This document shows, in pieces, positions 48,331-64,000 of a stretch of 64,000 bases of DNA. The first letter of the stretch is position 1, and each line of letters starts with the position of its first letter. Where the stretch lies: contig NC_088188.1 of NCBI RefSeq assembly GCF_028769735.1, positions 5,293,001 through 5,357,000 on the forward strand. Direction: 5' to 3'. The position numbers and the translations under genes are program-made. The notes under the pieces were generated by a model that was given only the letters and a program-made list of their open reading frames with translations, was not told the origin of the DNA and made no database searches. This DNA is from Zonotrichia leucophrys gambelii (Eukaryota; Chordata; Aves; Passeriformes; Passerellidae).

Positions 48331-49061
48331 CGGGATGTGGGCACCGAGCCCAGCACGGAGGCTCCCTGGACGGCTGAGCGTGCCAGAGCTCGGCCCCAAC
48401 ACGGCACAGACAGCCCAGATGGGGCGAGGATGCTCCACTGGCTCCAGAGAGGCTGACAGGGGTGGTCCCCATGGTTCTCCTGACTGTTGGGGTCTCATCA
48501 GGACTGCAACCATCACCCTGTCCCCAAGCAGGCACAGCCCCATCCCAGGCTGCTCCCTGTCTGTGCTCTGGCGACAGCTGGGAGAAAAATCTTTTTTTTC
48601 AGGACACAAAATATGCCAGAACACCACGGCCAGGCAGGCAGCCTCCTCTGAACACCCAGCTGGAGTTACAAGGAGGAAAAGTCCGGGGCTGCTGCCATTA
48701 ATTGGGCTGACCTTCTCCGGAGCTGCCTTCCAGTGCCAAAAACTGTGAGTCAGACCTTGAAGAACGAGGGAAAAAGGCAAATGTAGCTTTAAAAGTGCAG
48801 CCATTCTGGGGCTCGTTAGCGCTGCCCTCCAGCCCCAAGGCACAGGGATGATGCCCCTGGGAAGGGACAGTGGGAATGGTTTGCTGACAGCCGTCCCACT
48901 GCTTCCATCCCTATTTCCCCGAGCCCAGGGCATCTTTTCCTACAGCTGCCTCAACAGAATTTGACACCTCACAGACTTTAAAGCAATTAGTAAAGAATAT
49001 ATGGATGCTGGCTGGGGGGTCAGGAGCTGCAGATGCGTGTGCATACCTACGTCTGTGCAGA

Positions 49062-49102
49062 TATATATATAAATATATATATATAAAAATACATATATAT
49101 TT
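49062..49102. repeat. (TA)n microsatellite
   Basis: Interrupted TA/TATATAAA run in SRRM3 intron 1. Confidence 0.9.
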
Positions 49103-50032
49103 TAAAATAGATGAGGAGGCTGGTGGAGAAGCTAAACAGTTGCTAAGCAACTGGGCTTCTTCCTGGCTTGGGGATGTAGGGATGGGGGAGCCAGGATTGG
49201 GAACTGGTCCCACACTGGACAAGCATCACACAGGGGTGTGGGCACAGGGATCCCCTGGAGATGGTCCAGGGAAAAGGGCACAATGGAGGGTGAGGAGCCA
49301 GGATTTGCTCCTGTCCCCAAAATGCTGCAGCTGAAGCCCCCTCAGCCTGAACCCCTTGGGCTGTTGGCCGTTGAGGAGCTCCATTCCCAGCTCTGGCTGG
49401 AGAGGAGCTGGTGGGAAAGGGGTCACCCCATAACAGGGAGGGAGCCCCATGCAGTGACCCCATTCCTGAATCAGGGATGAGGGAAAGGAGCAGCACATCC
49501 ACGTGGCAACAGCAGCCCCCCCATGCTGAGGGGAGAGGCAGCAGATCCAGCTGAGGGGTTTTCCTATGGGATCCCCAGCCCTGTACCCCTTTGGCCACGC
49601 TTCCCTCATCCCCTTGGGAATGCCCTGTTAGACCTTCCCCAAACAGGAGGTGCTTAAACAGGGAATGGGGATGGACAGGGGGAGCAGCCACCCCAAGTTT
49701 TGCACCTTTGGGGTGCTGGGCAAGGAGTCAGGAGGAGGCACAGTCAGCCCAGGGCCCATCACCCCTCTGAGGAAGGGGAGTAACAACACTACTACAAATA
49801 AAAGCAATTATCGAGCACATGGAGGAGCAGGGGGATGACTGTCACAATGAGGTCACCTTCCCCAACGGGGACACAACCGTGGTGCACAACCCCTGGAGCT
49901 GAGCACCGCGGGCACAGGGGGGTCACGGCCAGTGCAGGGGGAGCATCCAGCCGGGAATCCCCCCCAGACCCCCCTGCCGTGCCTGGCTGGGTGGTTGTGT
50001 AACGGGAGGAGCTATTCCGGGGTTTGAGCACA

Positions 50033-50040
50033 TTATATAA
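50033..50040. promoter_or_regulatory. Palindromic TATA box candidate TTATATAA
   Basis: TTATATAA stands alone in a GC-rich context (GAGCACATTATATAAGCCAC) and reads as a TATA box on both strands. On the minus strand it would drive an alternative SRRM3 first exon starting near 50005. No transcript support. Confidence 0.2.
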
Positions 50041-50084
50041 GCCACGGGCCACCTGGCCGGGGAAAACGGGAGCTGGGAGACAGG

Positions 50085-50111
50085 AAGGAGGAGGAGGAGG
50101 AGGAGGAGGAA
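50085..50111. repeat. (GGA)n microsatellite
   Basis: About eight perfect AGG triplets in SRRM3 intron 1. Confidence 0.95.
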
Positions 50112-51639
50112 GGGCTCTGGGGATTGGGGACCCCCATATCCGGCAGACCCTCAGCATAAGCACCAACCCCACAGGGTGATCTGCACCCCCAGGCATCCCC
50201 TGGCCAGATATGGGGTGAGCACCCTCTGCTCCCTCTTTCAGCAGCCTCCAGGACCTGCTGTCACACACCCACCCAAAAATGGATCTGGCCCCTGGGGCAC
50301 AAGACCCTTTGTCCAGGCGAAAAGCAGCATTTTCTTGGCACCAGAGACAAAGCCAACCAAGACCCCTGCACCCCTCTGCCTGGCAAAACATGTGCTTGCC
50401 ATTCCCACAGTGACCAAGGACCAAAGGTTCCCTTCAAACCTGCCCAATTTGTGGCTCTGAAAGCCCCCAATGTTCCCTGAATGTGCTGTCAGGATGAGTC
50501 CTGGGGCAGGGGGGGCAGGTGGGATGCCAGGGGGATTTAGGGGAAAGCAGGTGAGGCACAGAGGGTGGCACTGTGTGAGGCAGAGTGGGACAGAGCGATG
50601 ACGATGTGTGTGTGTGGGGACACAAACACTGTCCCCAAAATCCCCCCCCCCCCACAGGGGGTGTCCCTGTGCTCCTGCCAGAGGAGAATCCACATGCCAG
50701 GGCAAAGAAACCAGAGAGCATCTGCACCCTCAGAGACGGTGCTTGACATTTGTCATCAACCTGAGACACCCCCAAATGCTGCTGGCTCCCAGGGGACCCC
50801 CCTACAGCACTGGGAGAGCAGGCAAACCAAGACACATTCAGTCTGAATTCTTGCTCTGGAGGGAATGAATGAACCTGTGTCCCCTGGAAGTCCTCCTGAG
50901 CCATGGCCTGACCCATCACCCCCAGACCTATGCATGGCACAGCCTGGACATCCCTGGTGACAAACCTGATGTGGGAAGGGGAAGCACAGAACACTCCCAA
51001 AAGACAAAAGTGGTTGAGTTGCTGCTGTGGCTCCCCGCTGCCAAGCCTTGCCCCCTTCTCCTTCCCTCGTGCAACACCCGCAGGGTTTGAAATCTCATCA
51101 GCCAAACCCTTCCCAGCACAGCCTGGGGGTCCACGCAGCAGGAGGAGAGAGGGGCTTTGGGAACCTTTTCTCAGCCTTGTGTCCCACCTGCACCAGCATC
51201 TGCTGAGGGATCATCCCTGTCCCGTCCTTCCCAGCCAGAAACCACTGCTGGGGGTCACCCACTGTCCAGTGCCATCCTGGCATCCCCCAGCATGGAAAGA
51301 GGGATGTGGGTGCCCCCCAGTCACTCCCCCAGCACCAGGGAGCTCCCAGCACATCCCCGTCCCTGGAGGGACCCCCTGTACCCCAAAAACCGCCTCATCC
51401 CCAGACTCCTCACCCATCCCACACCCCCAGGAGCATCAAACCTCACAGGGGACACCCCCGGCACACCCCTCCCGTGGCGTCCCCGGCTGTCCCAGCACCC
51501 CCAATACCCCGCACGCCTTCCCCATCCCTTCCATCCCTTTGCAGACCCCAATTCCCAGCTCCCTGCCCAGCACCGCACCCCTAAATCCCCATCACGGGGG
51601 CCATCACCCGCCTGTCCCCAGCACCACCGGATGGCTGGG

Positions 51640-52045
51640 GGGGCTCCATCCTCCCGCACCTCCTGCACCTCCCAGAGCCCCCTCATGGCCCGGCTCGGTC
51701 CCGCCGCCCCCCGCCCCTCTCCGCTCCCTTCCCGGCCCCACAGCCCCGGGCCCGGCCGCGCCTCACCTCGCCCCGCAGTCCCGCTGGGCCCGGCCCCGCT
51801 GGGTGGCTGTGGGCCGCGGGGGGTGCCGGTGGGTGCCGGTGGGAGCCGGGGGTGCCGGGGGTCCCGCCGGCCGCGGCCCCTCGGCGCGGCCCCGGCGCGG
51901 CCCCTGCTGAAGTGCTGGACAGCTCCGGCACACGGAGCCGCCCGACACAGAGCGCCGCCGCCGCGGGGGAGCGCGCCGCCACCGCCCGCAGCGCCGCCTG
52001 CCGGCCGGAGGGCGCCCTGCACCGCGCCGCGCTGCTCCGGGACCG
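51640..52045 (-). promoter_or_regulatory. SRRM3: SRRM3 promoter CpG island with probable non-coding exon 1
   Basis: Very high GC and CpG content over about 400 bp. A strong minus-strand donor GCGAG|GTGAGGC ends an exon at 51767, which would splice to the acceptor at 44328, 7 bases before the SRRM3 ATG. Transcription start would be near 51950-52040. Long open frames here reflect base composition only. Confidence 0.5.
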
Positions 52046-52870
52046 CGGGTCTTACACGGAACCCGGTACTTACATAGAGCCCCCGTCATCCTTACACAGA
52101 GCGCGGTACTTACACAGAGCCCGGGACTAACACAGAGCCCGATATTACACAGAGCGCGGTGCTTACACAGAGCCCGGTACTTACACAGAGCCCGGGACTA
52201 ACACAGAGCCCGATATTACACAGAGCTTCATCCTTACACAGAACCCGGTACTTACACAGAGCCCCCGTCATCCTTACACAGAGCCCGGTACTTACACAGA
52301 GCCCGGTACTAACACAGATCCTTGTCCTTACACAGAGCCCCATCCTTACACAGAGCTCGGTACTTACACAGACCCCTATCACCCTTACACAGAGCCCCGT
52401 CTTTGCACAGAACCCTGTACTTCCATAGACCCCCATCATTCCATAGACCCCCGTCATCCTTAACAGACCCCTGTCCTTAAACAGACCCCTGTCATCCTTA
52501 CACAGACCCTCATCATTCCATAAACCCTTATCCTTACACAGACCCCCGTCCTTACACAGATCCCCATACTTCCACAGACCCCTGAAATTCCACAGCCCCC
52601 CCCTGTCATCTGTACACAGATCCCTGTGCTTACGCAGAGCCCTGCCCCTACACAAACATCCGTCCTTCCACAGACCCCCGTCATCCTTACACAGAGCCCC
52701 GTCCTTCCATAGACCCCCTGTCATTCCACAGACCCCCATCATCCTTACACAGACCCCCTGCCATCCTTACAGGGACCCCCATACTTCCACAGACCCCATC
52801 CTTCCGTAGACCCCCGTCATCCTTACACAGAGCCTCCTTCATCCTTACACAGAGGCCCCAGTCCTTCTAC
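52042..52870. repeat. ~20-26 bp minisatellite CTTACACAGAGCCCGGTA
   Basis: More than 30 degenerate tandem units of the form TTACACAGAGCCC plus a short variable spacer. They are most regular at 52070-52340 and decay to the right into TTCCACAGACCCC variants. The array abuts the SRRM3 CpG island. On the minus strand at least six units contain GTAAGTAC, a splice-donor-like word. The 210-aa open frame here is a repeat translation. Confidence 0.9.
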
Positions 52871-55019
52871 AGCCTCTTTGGTCCCTCCACAGCTCTCCTG
52901 CACTGCACAGAGCCTCCCATCCTTCCAGAGCTCCCTCTCCCTGTATCCCACCCCATTCCATATCCCACCCTTCATCCCATCCCATATCCCATCCTAAACC
53001 CCACTCTGCATTTCATCCCATACTCCACGAAGTATCCCATCTCAAACCCTACTCTGAATCACATCCCATCCCATTTTCCACCCTGAATTCCATCCCACCC
53101 TTCACCTCCTCACCACGGTGCCCCCAGTGCCCCCAGCCCTGCCCAGTTCCCAGCTGATTCCCCAGCCCTGCCTGGGCACACCTGGAACACCCCCATCCTG
53201 GCAGGTGAGGGGGCTTTGGGATGGCTGGGGGGTTGTGGTGATTTGGGAGCTGTTGGGTCCCCAACAGGGACACTCCCCAGTGCTGCAGCTCAGGGAATGA
53301 GTCCGTGTTAATGAGCCCATAATTAATTTTCATTCCCTTCAGTGATGCTGAGCGCTCGCCCTCCTCAGCAGACAGAAAATGGTGAATCCAGAGAAGGGGA
53401 AAAGCTCCCAAACCTCCTCTAAACCACCTCAAAACGGCCCAGTGTGGTCATGGCCAGGGTTTAACCTCCCAAAACACTCTGAATTCACCCTGGCTGTCAC
53501 CCAGGGACACCAAACACACCTGGCTGGGGGCTCCGGGTCCCACCCCTGGCTCAGTTTCCCCTGCCCTGCCTGGGCCCTGCATCCCCTGTGACCACAGCTC
53601 CCAAGCAGAGCCCAACAAAAGCACCTGGCCATCACTCCATGGGGGATTTGGCCCCAGAGCAGGATTTGGGCGGGGAGTTCCTGCAGAGACAGGGATGGGA
53701 AGCCAAATATGGAGTCTAAGGGGAGCTTTCCTGGGGGCAGCCGAGGCTGGAGAGGCCTGTCCCAGTGGGGATGTCTCCAAAACTGATGGCAACAGGGTGA
53801 TGCTGCTTCCTGAGGAAGGACAGACCCAGGAATCAAAATGCTGGCAGCAACATCAGCCCAAAATCCCTCACCTTCTTCCCCATCCCTGTGCACAGGTTGG
53901 GGTGCCAGCAACACCATCCTTTCATCCCTCCATCCCTCACCTTCCTCCCCGTCCCTGTGCACAGGCTGAGGTGGCAGCAAACCATGGGGACAGGTCCAGC
54001 TGGGTGTCACAGTTGCAAACAGGGTTGGAAGGCATGAGCATCCTCTTCCCACAAGGGTTAAACATCAGTTTTTGAGGTGGTTTGCTACATCTGCTGAGCA
54101 AAACCTGCGTCCTGCATCCATTATCCATGTCAGGACTACAGAAACAAGGGGCCATGTGTTGGACCTGTGTCTCTGTTAAGCTCTATTAAAAAATTTGGGA
54201 GGTGCAGCCCCTGGAGCACTGCCAGGGCCACTTCTGCCTTCTCCTGCTCCCACCTTTGTCCCTGCCATGTCCCCCCAGGGCTGACAGCAGATGTCACCTC
54301 CTAGGAGGAACCTCCTGCCTGGTCAGGACTATTCCTGGTTTAATGCTGGAGGGGAAATTCAGCCCATGACAGCAAATCCAGCATGGCCAGGGTGAGCCCG
54401 TGCCCTTTGCAGCACCATTATCTTCCCCACACCCCGCAGTGCTGAATAATGCATCAGGCCCTGGGAAACAAAGAGATGAGGGATGGAAAAGCAGCACAGG
54501 GAGACCCTGGCATGGCAAGGACAGGAGCCCCATGGGGTTTCCTGGTTTTGGCCAGCAGCCAGGGCTTTGTGGCAGGGTTTGACCAGTGGACCAGGACAAC
54601 AGCAGTGGGAGATGGAGAATAACCCAGCTCAAGGTGCAGAATCCTTGGCATGGGCAGCAAACACAGCCAGAACCACACCTGGAATGGGATGGAGACAGGC
54701 AATATATTGAATTTTTCCCAGGCAGGTGGGAAAAATTCAAGAGAAGCAGAGAGAAAAAGCAGCCAGGCAGGCAGGTGTGCAGGGTGAAGCCATGAGAGCA
54801 GCGAGGAGTGATGTGGTGGAGAACAAAAGGGGAGAGAGATGGAAGGAGCAGAAGGGTCGGTAATTGCAGGCAAACAGGCAGAGCCAGCCGCGGCTGGGGG
54901 GAGAGGAGGGGAATCATCACTTGAAAGAAACCGAGGATTTAGGAAAGAGCAGAAAGAAAAAGGCGATAAATAATTAAAGGAGATCAAACGAGGCAGGCAG
55001 CAGAACAGGCCTAATTGCG

Positions 55020-55195
55020 AGGATTTGCGCCGAGGATCGACATCTCCAGCAGCTCCTCCCGAAGCAGAAGAAAGCGCGGCCGCGAGTGGCGGTGCCGGGC
55101 GGGAGGGACCGCGCTGCTGGCGCGGCACAGGAGCAGCCCCTGATCAAAGCTGAGCTGCCTTTCATGGAGCTCAACAACCTCAACGAGCCGGGGAG
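55020..55195. promoter_or_regulatory. Small CpG cluster upstream of SRRM3
   Basis: About 175 bp rich in CpG (GCGCGGCCGCGAGTGGCGG) in otherwise ordinary DNA, 3 kb upstream of the SRRM3 island. Possible distal or alternative promoter. Nothing more can be said. Confidence 0.2.
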
Positions 55196-55705
55196 GGGGG
55201 AGAAAATACCAGAAAATACCAGAAAATGGGAGGGGGAAAGCAAAGGTATGAAGGGGAAGGGGATGGAGCGCTGCCATCCTGTGAGAGCCCAGGATGGGAT
55301 GGGGACAGGGCATGGGGACAGCCCCGCACGCGCCCAGGGTGACCTTGGCCCATCGATTTGGGCTTGACCGTGTGGCCACGTGGCCCAGCTCAGTGCTGGG
55401 GTGGGTTTGATGGGTTTCCTGCTTCCTCAGGGTTACCTAACCCTCCCAGGCCTTGGCAGGGTTTTTCTTCCCTGTGGATTTTGGGTTTGAAGCCCTGGGA
55501 AAGGTTCTGTACCCACACTGCGCTGCAGCAAGTTGCCCACCTCCCTCAGCTCATCCAGAGCTCCTGCCTGCTGCTCTCCTTGGCACATCCTCACTCAGAG
55601 GTAACAAGTCCAGAGGGAAAGAACAAAATTCAGAGTTGCCCATCCAGCCTGGAAGTAGCCCTGAGCAGTCATTCATCACCGGAGCCATCCTCTGCTTTTG
55701 CAAAC

Positions 55706-56312
55706 TGTGAGAAATGCATGGATTTTATGATTGGCTTTTAGCAAATATTCAAATGAATATTATATGTGTTGTCTTAGAAAGTTATGATGTATTAATTCTC
55801 TTAATTACTGTGTTAAATTTAGTTTTAGGTTATAAAAAATGTTAAAATAGAAACTATGCTATGTAGGATACTTTTGTTTAAAGAAAGGACTCGCAGCGAG
55901 ATAGCAGCCACAGGACATCTACATCTTTCAGAGAAAAAGAATTTATTGCTCCCTTATCAGAAGAAACGAACTTCTTCCTGCCTCAAAGGTGCTGTTAGGA
56001 TTTGAAGGAAGAAGCTGACACTGACCAGACAGAATCCTGTGTTTGAATGGAATTTATGCATCATGTATGAGATGGATGAATATGCAACAGGCTATTGCTT
56101 TTAAGGGATAATCCTTTGTTAACTGTTAAGGGTTAATCCTTTTCCTGCTGCCCAGAAAAAGATACCTGGACATCTGTAACTCTTTGTTTCTATTGTCTAA
56201 TATTGTCCTAACTCAAATTGTCCAAATTATTATTACTCTAATTGTATTACTATTTTCATAACCATTTTATTACTATTAAACTTTTAAAAACAAGTGACTG
56301 GCGTTTTTCACA
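55706..56312 (+). mobile_element. LTR-like element, second copy (607 bp)
   Basis: Flanked by a perfect 5-bp target-site duplication CAAAC (55701-55705 and 56313-56317). Termini are TG...CA with a short imperfect inverted repeat (TGTGAGAAATGC versus TGTGTGAAAAACGC). It matches, in the opposite orientation and over nearly its full length, the element inside HSPB1, with scattered substitutions and small indels; it lacks about 170 bp near the right end. It holds a TATA-like GGTTATAAAAAATG and a late ATTAAA. No internal genes, so probably a solo LTR of an endogenous retrovirus. Confidence 0.88.
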
Positions 56313-59300
56313 CAAACCCTCCCAGAGCATCGCCCAGCATGGCAGAAGCAGAGACCTGCCCCTGTCCCCGAGTCCCCAGCTACATCCTGCCCTGTACCCA
56401 GTGCCCACACTCTCATCTGTGACCCCATCCAATCTGTCCCAGTGTCCCCACAGAGTCCCTGCAGGCAGCAGGTGCCAGGCACAGGCGGGGTGGTGGCAGA
56501 GCTCAGCCTGAGCGTGCTAACCTCTCCTAACAGGCAATCGAATCCCTGCCCCGGCAGGACTCCCTGCATATTAATTGCACTGTGTTATCCAGCCATCTGT
56601 TCCCACAGCCAGGAAAAGAGCAGTCCCTTTGGTCTCCTTTATTAACAGGTTTCCCTGTAAATGCAAACAAACCCTCCTGCCTCGGCGCTGCTCTCCAGCT
56701 CTGCTTTGAGGCACCCAGGAGGGAAGTGGGAGCTCTGGGGCATTGCAGTAAATCAGGAGCAGGGAATGCAAAGGTGGTGATTTCACAGTGCCCGTGGCCA
56801 GGAGGGAGAGCCAGGGGAGGGGCAGAGCTCTGTGCAAAGCCAAATCCACAGCTCAGATGGTTTGTGATGCTCCTGCTCACGTTAAAACCCTTTGCCCTTG
56901 CCCTGTGAGGAAAGGGGGAAGATGAGCTGGCTGTGGGGGAGATCTGCCTGTGCCCCCAGCTACACCCAGCCAACCTCGGGGTGTATTTCCACCTCTCCTT
57001 TCCCCATTCCTGGGGGATGTGCTGCCTGCTCTGGACTGCCAGCCCCAGTAATGTGAGGCTGAGCACAAGGGTACCCCAGGCTGGTGGTGCACAAGCTGGG
57101 GATGCCCAGGGGAGGGAAAGAGCAGCAACAGCTCCCTGTCCTGGCAGCTTCTGTGGGGAAAAATCACTGGAGACTGTGAATTTTGGAGATTGGCTCCTGA
57201 GAGAGGGCAAGAGTTACCCAGCGCCTTTCTGAAGCACCTCCAGCCCCTCCAGTCCTGCTCTCCTGCTGGAGCTGGGAAGGCAGCCAGCTTTGGAAGGCAG
57301 AGGCTGCACTAAACTGTTGTTCTTTCTTCTGCTTCTCCTAAATATCACCGAAATGCCATGGATTGTCCTCAGGCTCAGCCACGCCTGCTGCAGCTGTAGC
57401 AGCCTTACCCCAAGGAAAGAGGCTGCTGGCAGCACCCAGAGCCTCCATGGTGAGCTGGGGTTTGGGTGGGAGGTCTGTATCCCCACACCAAAGCACCAGC
57501 ACAGAGTCAGGAAGGGAAAACAGATTTCCCAGGAATAACCAGCCTGCTCCTGTGGTCATCCCACCCCAGCCCCCCAGGACAATGATGATCAGGATGAGTT
57601 ACACCACTCAGCATTTGCTTTTCTCCTTGTTCCATCCTTTCCTGCATTCAACACGCTGCTGCAGCAGCACAGGAGCAGCAGGTGGGCTCCAGTGACCTGA
57701 CATATGGCCATCTGGAGAATCTTTATTTATGACTCTCCACACACATCTCCTCTGTATCTTGACATCTGTGCTCTGGTGCAGGGCTGGGCTGCCCAAGGAG
57801 GTGGCAGCTCCATGTGCAGAAATGATGCTGCAGGGGAAGAGGTGCTCAGAGACCATAAGGCAAAAGTCTGCTCAGTGAAAAGGATGAAACCTAAGAGATG
57901 TGCACAGGGCAGGTTTTTCACCTCCTCCAGACCTGGTCATTCCTCTCCACAGGAGGTTAGCACAAAGGCTGCCAGCCTGGAATGAGTGCTGTGACTCAGC
58001 AGGGCAGCCCTGCTGCAGAACTTGGAGGAGAGGGGATGAAGGTCTCATGTCAGAGCCACAGCACCAGGAAACAACTGCCAGCACAGAGGGTTGGCTTATC
58101 TGGGTACACACAGCTGATTCCCACCCCTCCCAGGGAGGATTATGCCCCAGATCTCTTCCTCCTCCAGGGAATCTGCTCAGAGAGAAGGGTGGGATGACCC
58201 ACACCTCTACAAACCGTCCTCAGAGGGATTGTTACCCACCACAGCACTGCTCAGCCACAGGGACAGCACAGGGAGCACTGACCCATTTCTCACCTTTAGC
58301 CAGTGTCCTTCTGGCCTCTGACTTCATTGCAGAAAGCCACAAAAGGGTGTCTCCTCTCCTTTCCCTGTAAAGGAGCAGATTTCCAGCACAGGCAATAGCT
58401 GCAACTCCAAAAATGCAGCATGGGATTGGGGAGAAGAAGAAACAACCCCAAAATCCAAACGGTGCAGGGACTTTGTTAACATTCAGGAGATTTGAAGGAG
58501 ACCTTGGAGAACCTAAAAGTCAGCAGGTGCTGAGACATAATCCTCTTCCACCTCAGCTCCACTTGCCCATGCTGTCCTTGAGTCCCTCATGGTACAGGCA
58601 AAGCTTTCTGCTTGTCCATGCAATTCCCCCAGACTCTGCTGGGTATGGACTGCTGACACAAGAAAAGATTGAATAACCTAAGCCACACGATGAACCTCAA
58701 GCTCTGAAAAGTCTCCAATGCTCAGAAATCTGCTGTATTAAAAATAGCAGGACTGGAACAAAGGCGTGTTCCTGTCCTGCAGCCTCATGGAGCAGTGCCC
58801 CTGGACCACCTGGGCACCCAGACTGGACACACACCTCTGCAGGTGCACACACACTGGGTTTAACACTCTGTGCTGCCTATTTCAGGTTTGAAATTGCTGA
58901 CAAGTTAGAACAGTCTGCCACATGCTTTCCATTTCTTGTTTGGAACAGCCTCTGCCACATTTACCAGGTCTGGCCTGTCACTCCTCCTCAGTGTCCTCCA
59001 GTCCCACATCCTCCCCTGCCCCCCTCCAACACCATCTTTAATTCTATTAATACCACCTAATAATTACTTTGTTCCAAGCCTGCTGAGTAATGACTGCCAA
59101 CGCTTCTATTTCATTACTATTCCTGTAAAGAAACCAAGCTTTTAACACGCTGGATTTCTGCAGAGGAGTGACAAGGACTGTGCTTGCTGTCCTCCTTGCC
59201 CACATCTTCCACGGGGCAGGAGAACAACCAGGCACTTTATTCTCCATGCATCTACAACAGTCACAACTGTGTGATGTGGTTGAAAATGATGAACTAATTA

Positions 59301-60124
59301 AAATAATAAAAAAATAAAACCCAGTTAAGAGAAAAAAATAAATGTGGGAGGAAGATAAAAGGCAGTGACCAAAGAGTATCTATGACTTTTAGGTATCTTT
59401 TTAGTAAGCAACTACCCCATGTTCTCTGGTTGAAACCAACAGTTCCTCCAGAGGTGCTGGGCTTTGGCTTTTCCTTCACTCATCAAAATAAAGTCTGTTC
59501 AACTTAGAATTCAACCTACACGGATGAGAGCAATTCAAAGCAACAGCGTAAGCAGCGCAGAGCACGGAGGAAGAGTGAATTAATAACTTCCTTCATTAAA
59601 GCTTACCTTCAAAGAAGTCAGCAACAGAACTCGTCATCACCATCTTCTTGCAGACATTTATTTTTATATTCACAAGAGGATGAATGTAAGAGAAATTTAT
59701 GGAGATGCTAAATCAAGGCTTTTGTTCTTAACTAGAAAGAAGTCGCTCTCAGCAGTTTAATTATTGTCTTAGTGCAGGACTGACGTTTCAAACGCTGTGC
59801 TCTTTCACTAACTCCTTTAAAATCAAATTACATAAGAGATTAAGGTAACATGAGGTAATAGAAGTAATGCCACCTCCTGAAAAAACATCTTTTACATAAT
59901 TTCATTCAGTAATCCTTACACCCATCCTGATATGGTCACACCTGGTTCCCAGTGGCTGTGCTGAACAAGGAGCCCAAACCCAGGCAGCAGCAGAGCTGGG
60001 AATAATCAGTTCATCCCCTTTCCAAGGCTATTTCATCCCTGCTGAAACCAATCCCCTCTCAGAGACCTACAGCCTCCACCTTGCAAAGGACAAGCACATC
60101 AGGACACCTCCACATGGTACACTG

Positions 60125-60286
60125 AAAAAATGAGGCTGTTTTATTGATGATTAGACTGCACTGGCAACAAGCATCAAGCTAATACAGACAGACTTCAACC
60201 AAAGCATGAGCTTTGAATCAGAAGTCGATAAGTGACATGATGCCTTAATAAATTAAGGAAGTTAATTCCTCCCCGTTGTCAAGTCT
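60125..60286 (-). other. MDH2: MDH2 3' untranslated region
   Basis: Short UTR of about 160 bp from the TGA to the signal at 60145-60140. The end is inferred from the poly(A) signal. Confidence 0.75.
60140..60145 (-). terminator. MDH2: MDH2 poly(A) signal
   Basis: Minus-strand AATAAA (in CATCAATAAAACAGCC), about 140 bp after the stop codon. Confidence 0.8.
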
Positions 60287-63937
<3,651 letters not shown>

Positions 63938-64000
63938 CTACAAGCAAGAAGAAGCAAGCACTGATTAAAAGCAGTTTAATAAAGAAGCCAATGCATGAAC

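Larger units (their letters stand above)
44328..51766 (-). other. SRRM3: SRRM3 intron 1 (5'UTR intron)
   Basis: 7.4 kb between the acceptor just before the ATG exon and a donor in the CpG island. It contains a CpG-rich patch (47980-48270), AT-rich islands (46944-47010, 49040-49110) and short repeats. No coding exon is supported. Confidence 0.45.
52871..60124. other. Intergenic region between SRRM3 promoter and MDH2 3' end
   Basis: Apart from the LTR-like element and a small CpG cluster at 55020-55190, I see no supported gene, RNA or coding exon. 52930-53110 is a low-complexity stretch of 'cccatcccatatcccatcc'-type sequence. 59290-59340 is A-rich. Confidence 0.55.

Noticed and set aside
52110..52742. 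210-aa minus-strand frame of GLC/GLWKD-type repeats
   Set aside because: Translation of the ~20-26 bp minisatellite; no start context or splice structure.

Overview
The window looks like a gene-dense, GC-rich segment of a bird genome, most likely a passerine. Evidence: large vertebrate spliced genes, a CR1 LINE tail, bird-type HSP25 residues in HSPB1, and two copies of an LTR-like element typical of songbird endogenous retroviruses. Four orthologues occur in the order YWHAG(+) – HSPB1(-) – SRRM3(-) – MDH2(-). This is the conserved vertebrate block that in human lies at 7q11.23 (MDH2-SRRM3-HSPB1-YWHAG). All boundaries below were placed by hand from splice signals, reading phase and family knowledge; no database search was run.

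Layout. 1-13347: intron 1 of YWHAG, with one CR1 fragment. 13348-14004: last coding exon of YWHAG (14-3-3 gamma), followed by a long AT-rich 3'UTR to about 16720. 16721-18575: tail-to-tail intergenic DNA with minisatellites. 18575-21061: HSPB1 (HSP25) on the minus strand. Its normally continuous first exon is split by a 775-bp LTR-like insertion that can be removed exactly as a GT-AG intron. 21062-23160: HSPB1 promoter, a tandem array of heat-shock-element-like units and a purine-rich minisatellite. About 23165-52040: SRRM3 on the minus strand; I reconstruct 14 coding exons giving 638 aa in continuous phase, plus a probable non-coding first exon in a CpG island near 51.8-52.0 kb. 52042-60124: intergenic DNA with a minisatellite and a second copy of the LTR-like element. 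60125-63937: last five coding exons (residues 144-338) of mitochondrial malate dehydrogenase MDH2; exons 1-4 lie beyond the right edge.

The genes do not form one pathway. They are a phosphoserine-binding adaptor, a small heat-shock chaperone, a neuronal microexon splicing regulator and a TCA-cycle enzyme, linked by conserved synteny.

The most notable observations are: (1) an apparent intron gain in HSPB1, in which the target-site duplication of a retroelement supplies the splice donor and completes the acceptor; (2) an eight-unit tandem repeat upstream of HSPB1 whose core is an inverted GAAnnTTC heat-shock-element dyad; (3) a GC-AG intron in MDH2; and (4) a possible alternative SRRM3 terminal exon that would encode a protein lacking the microexon-activating domain.
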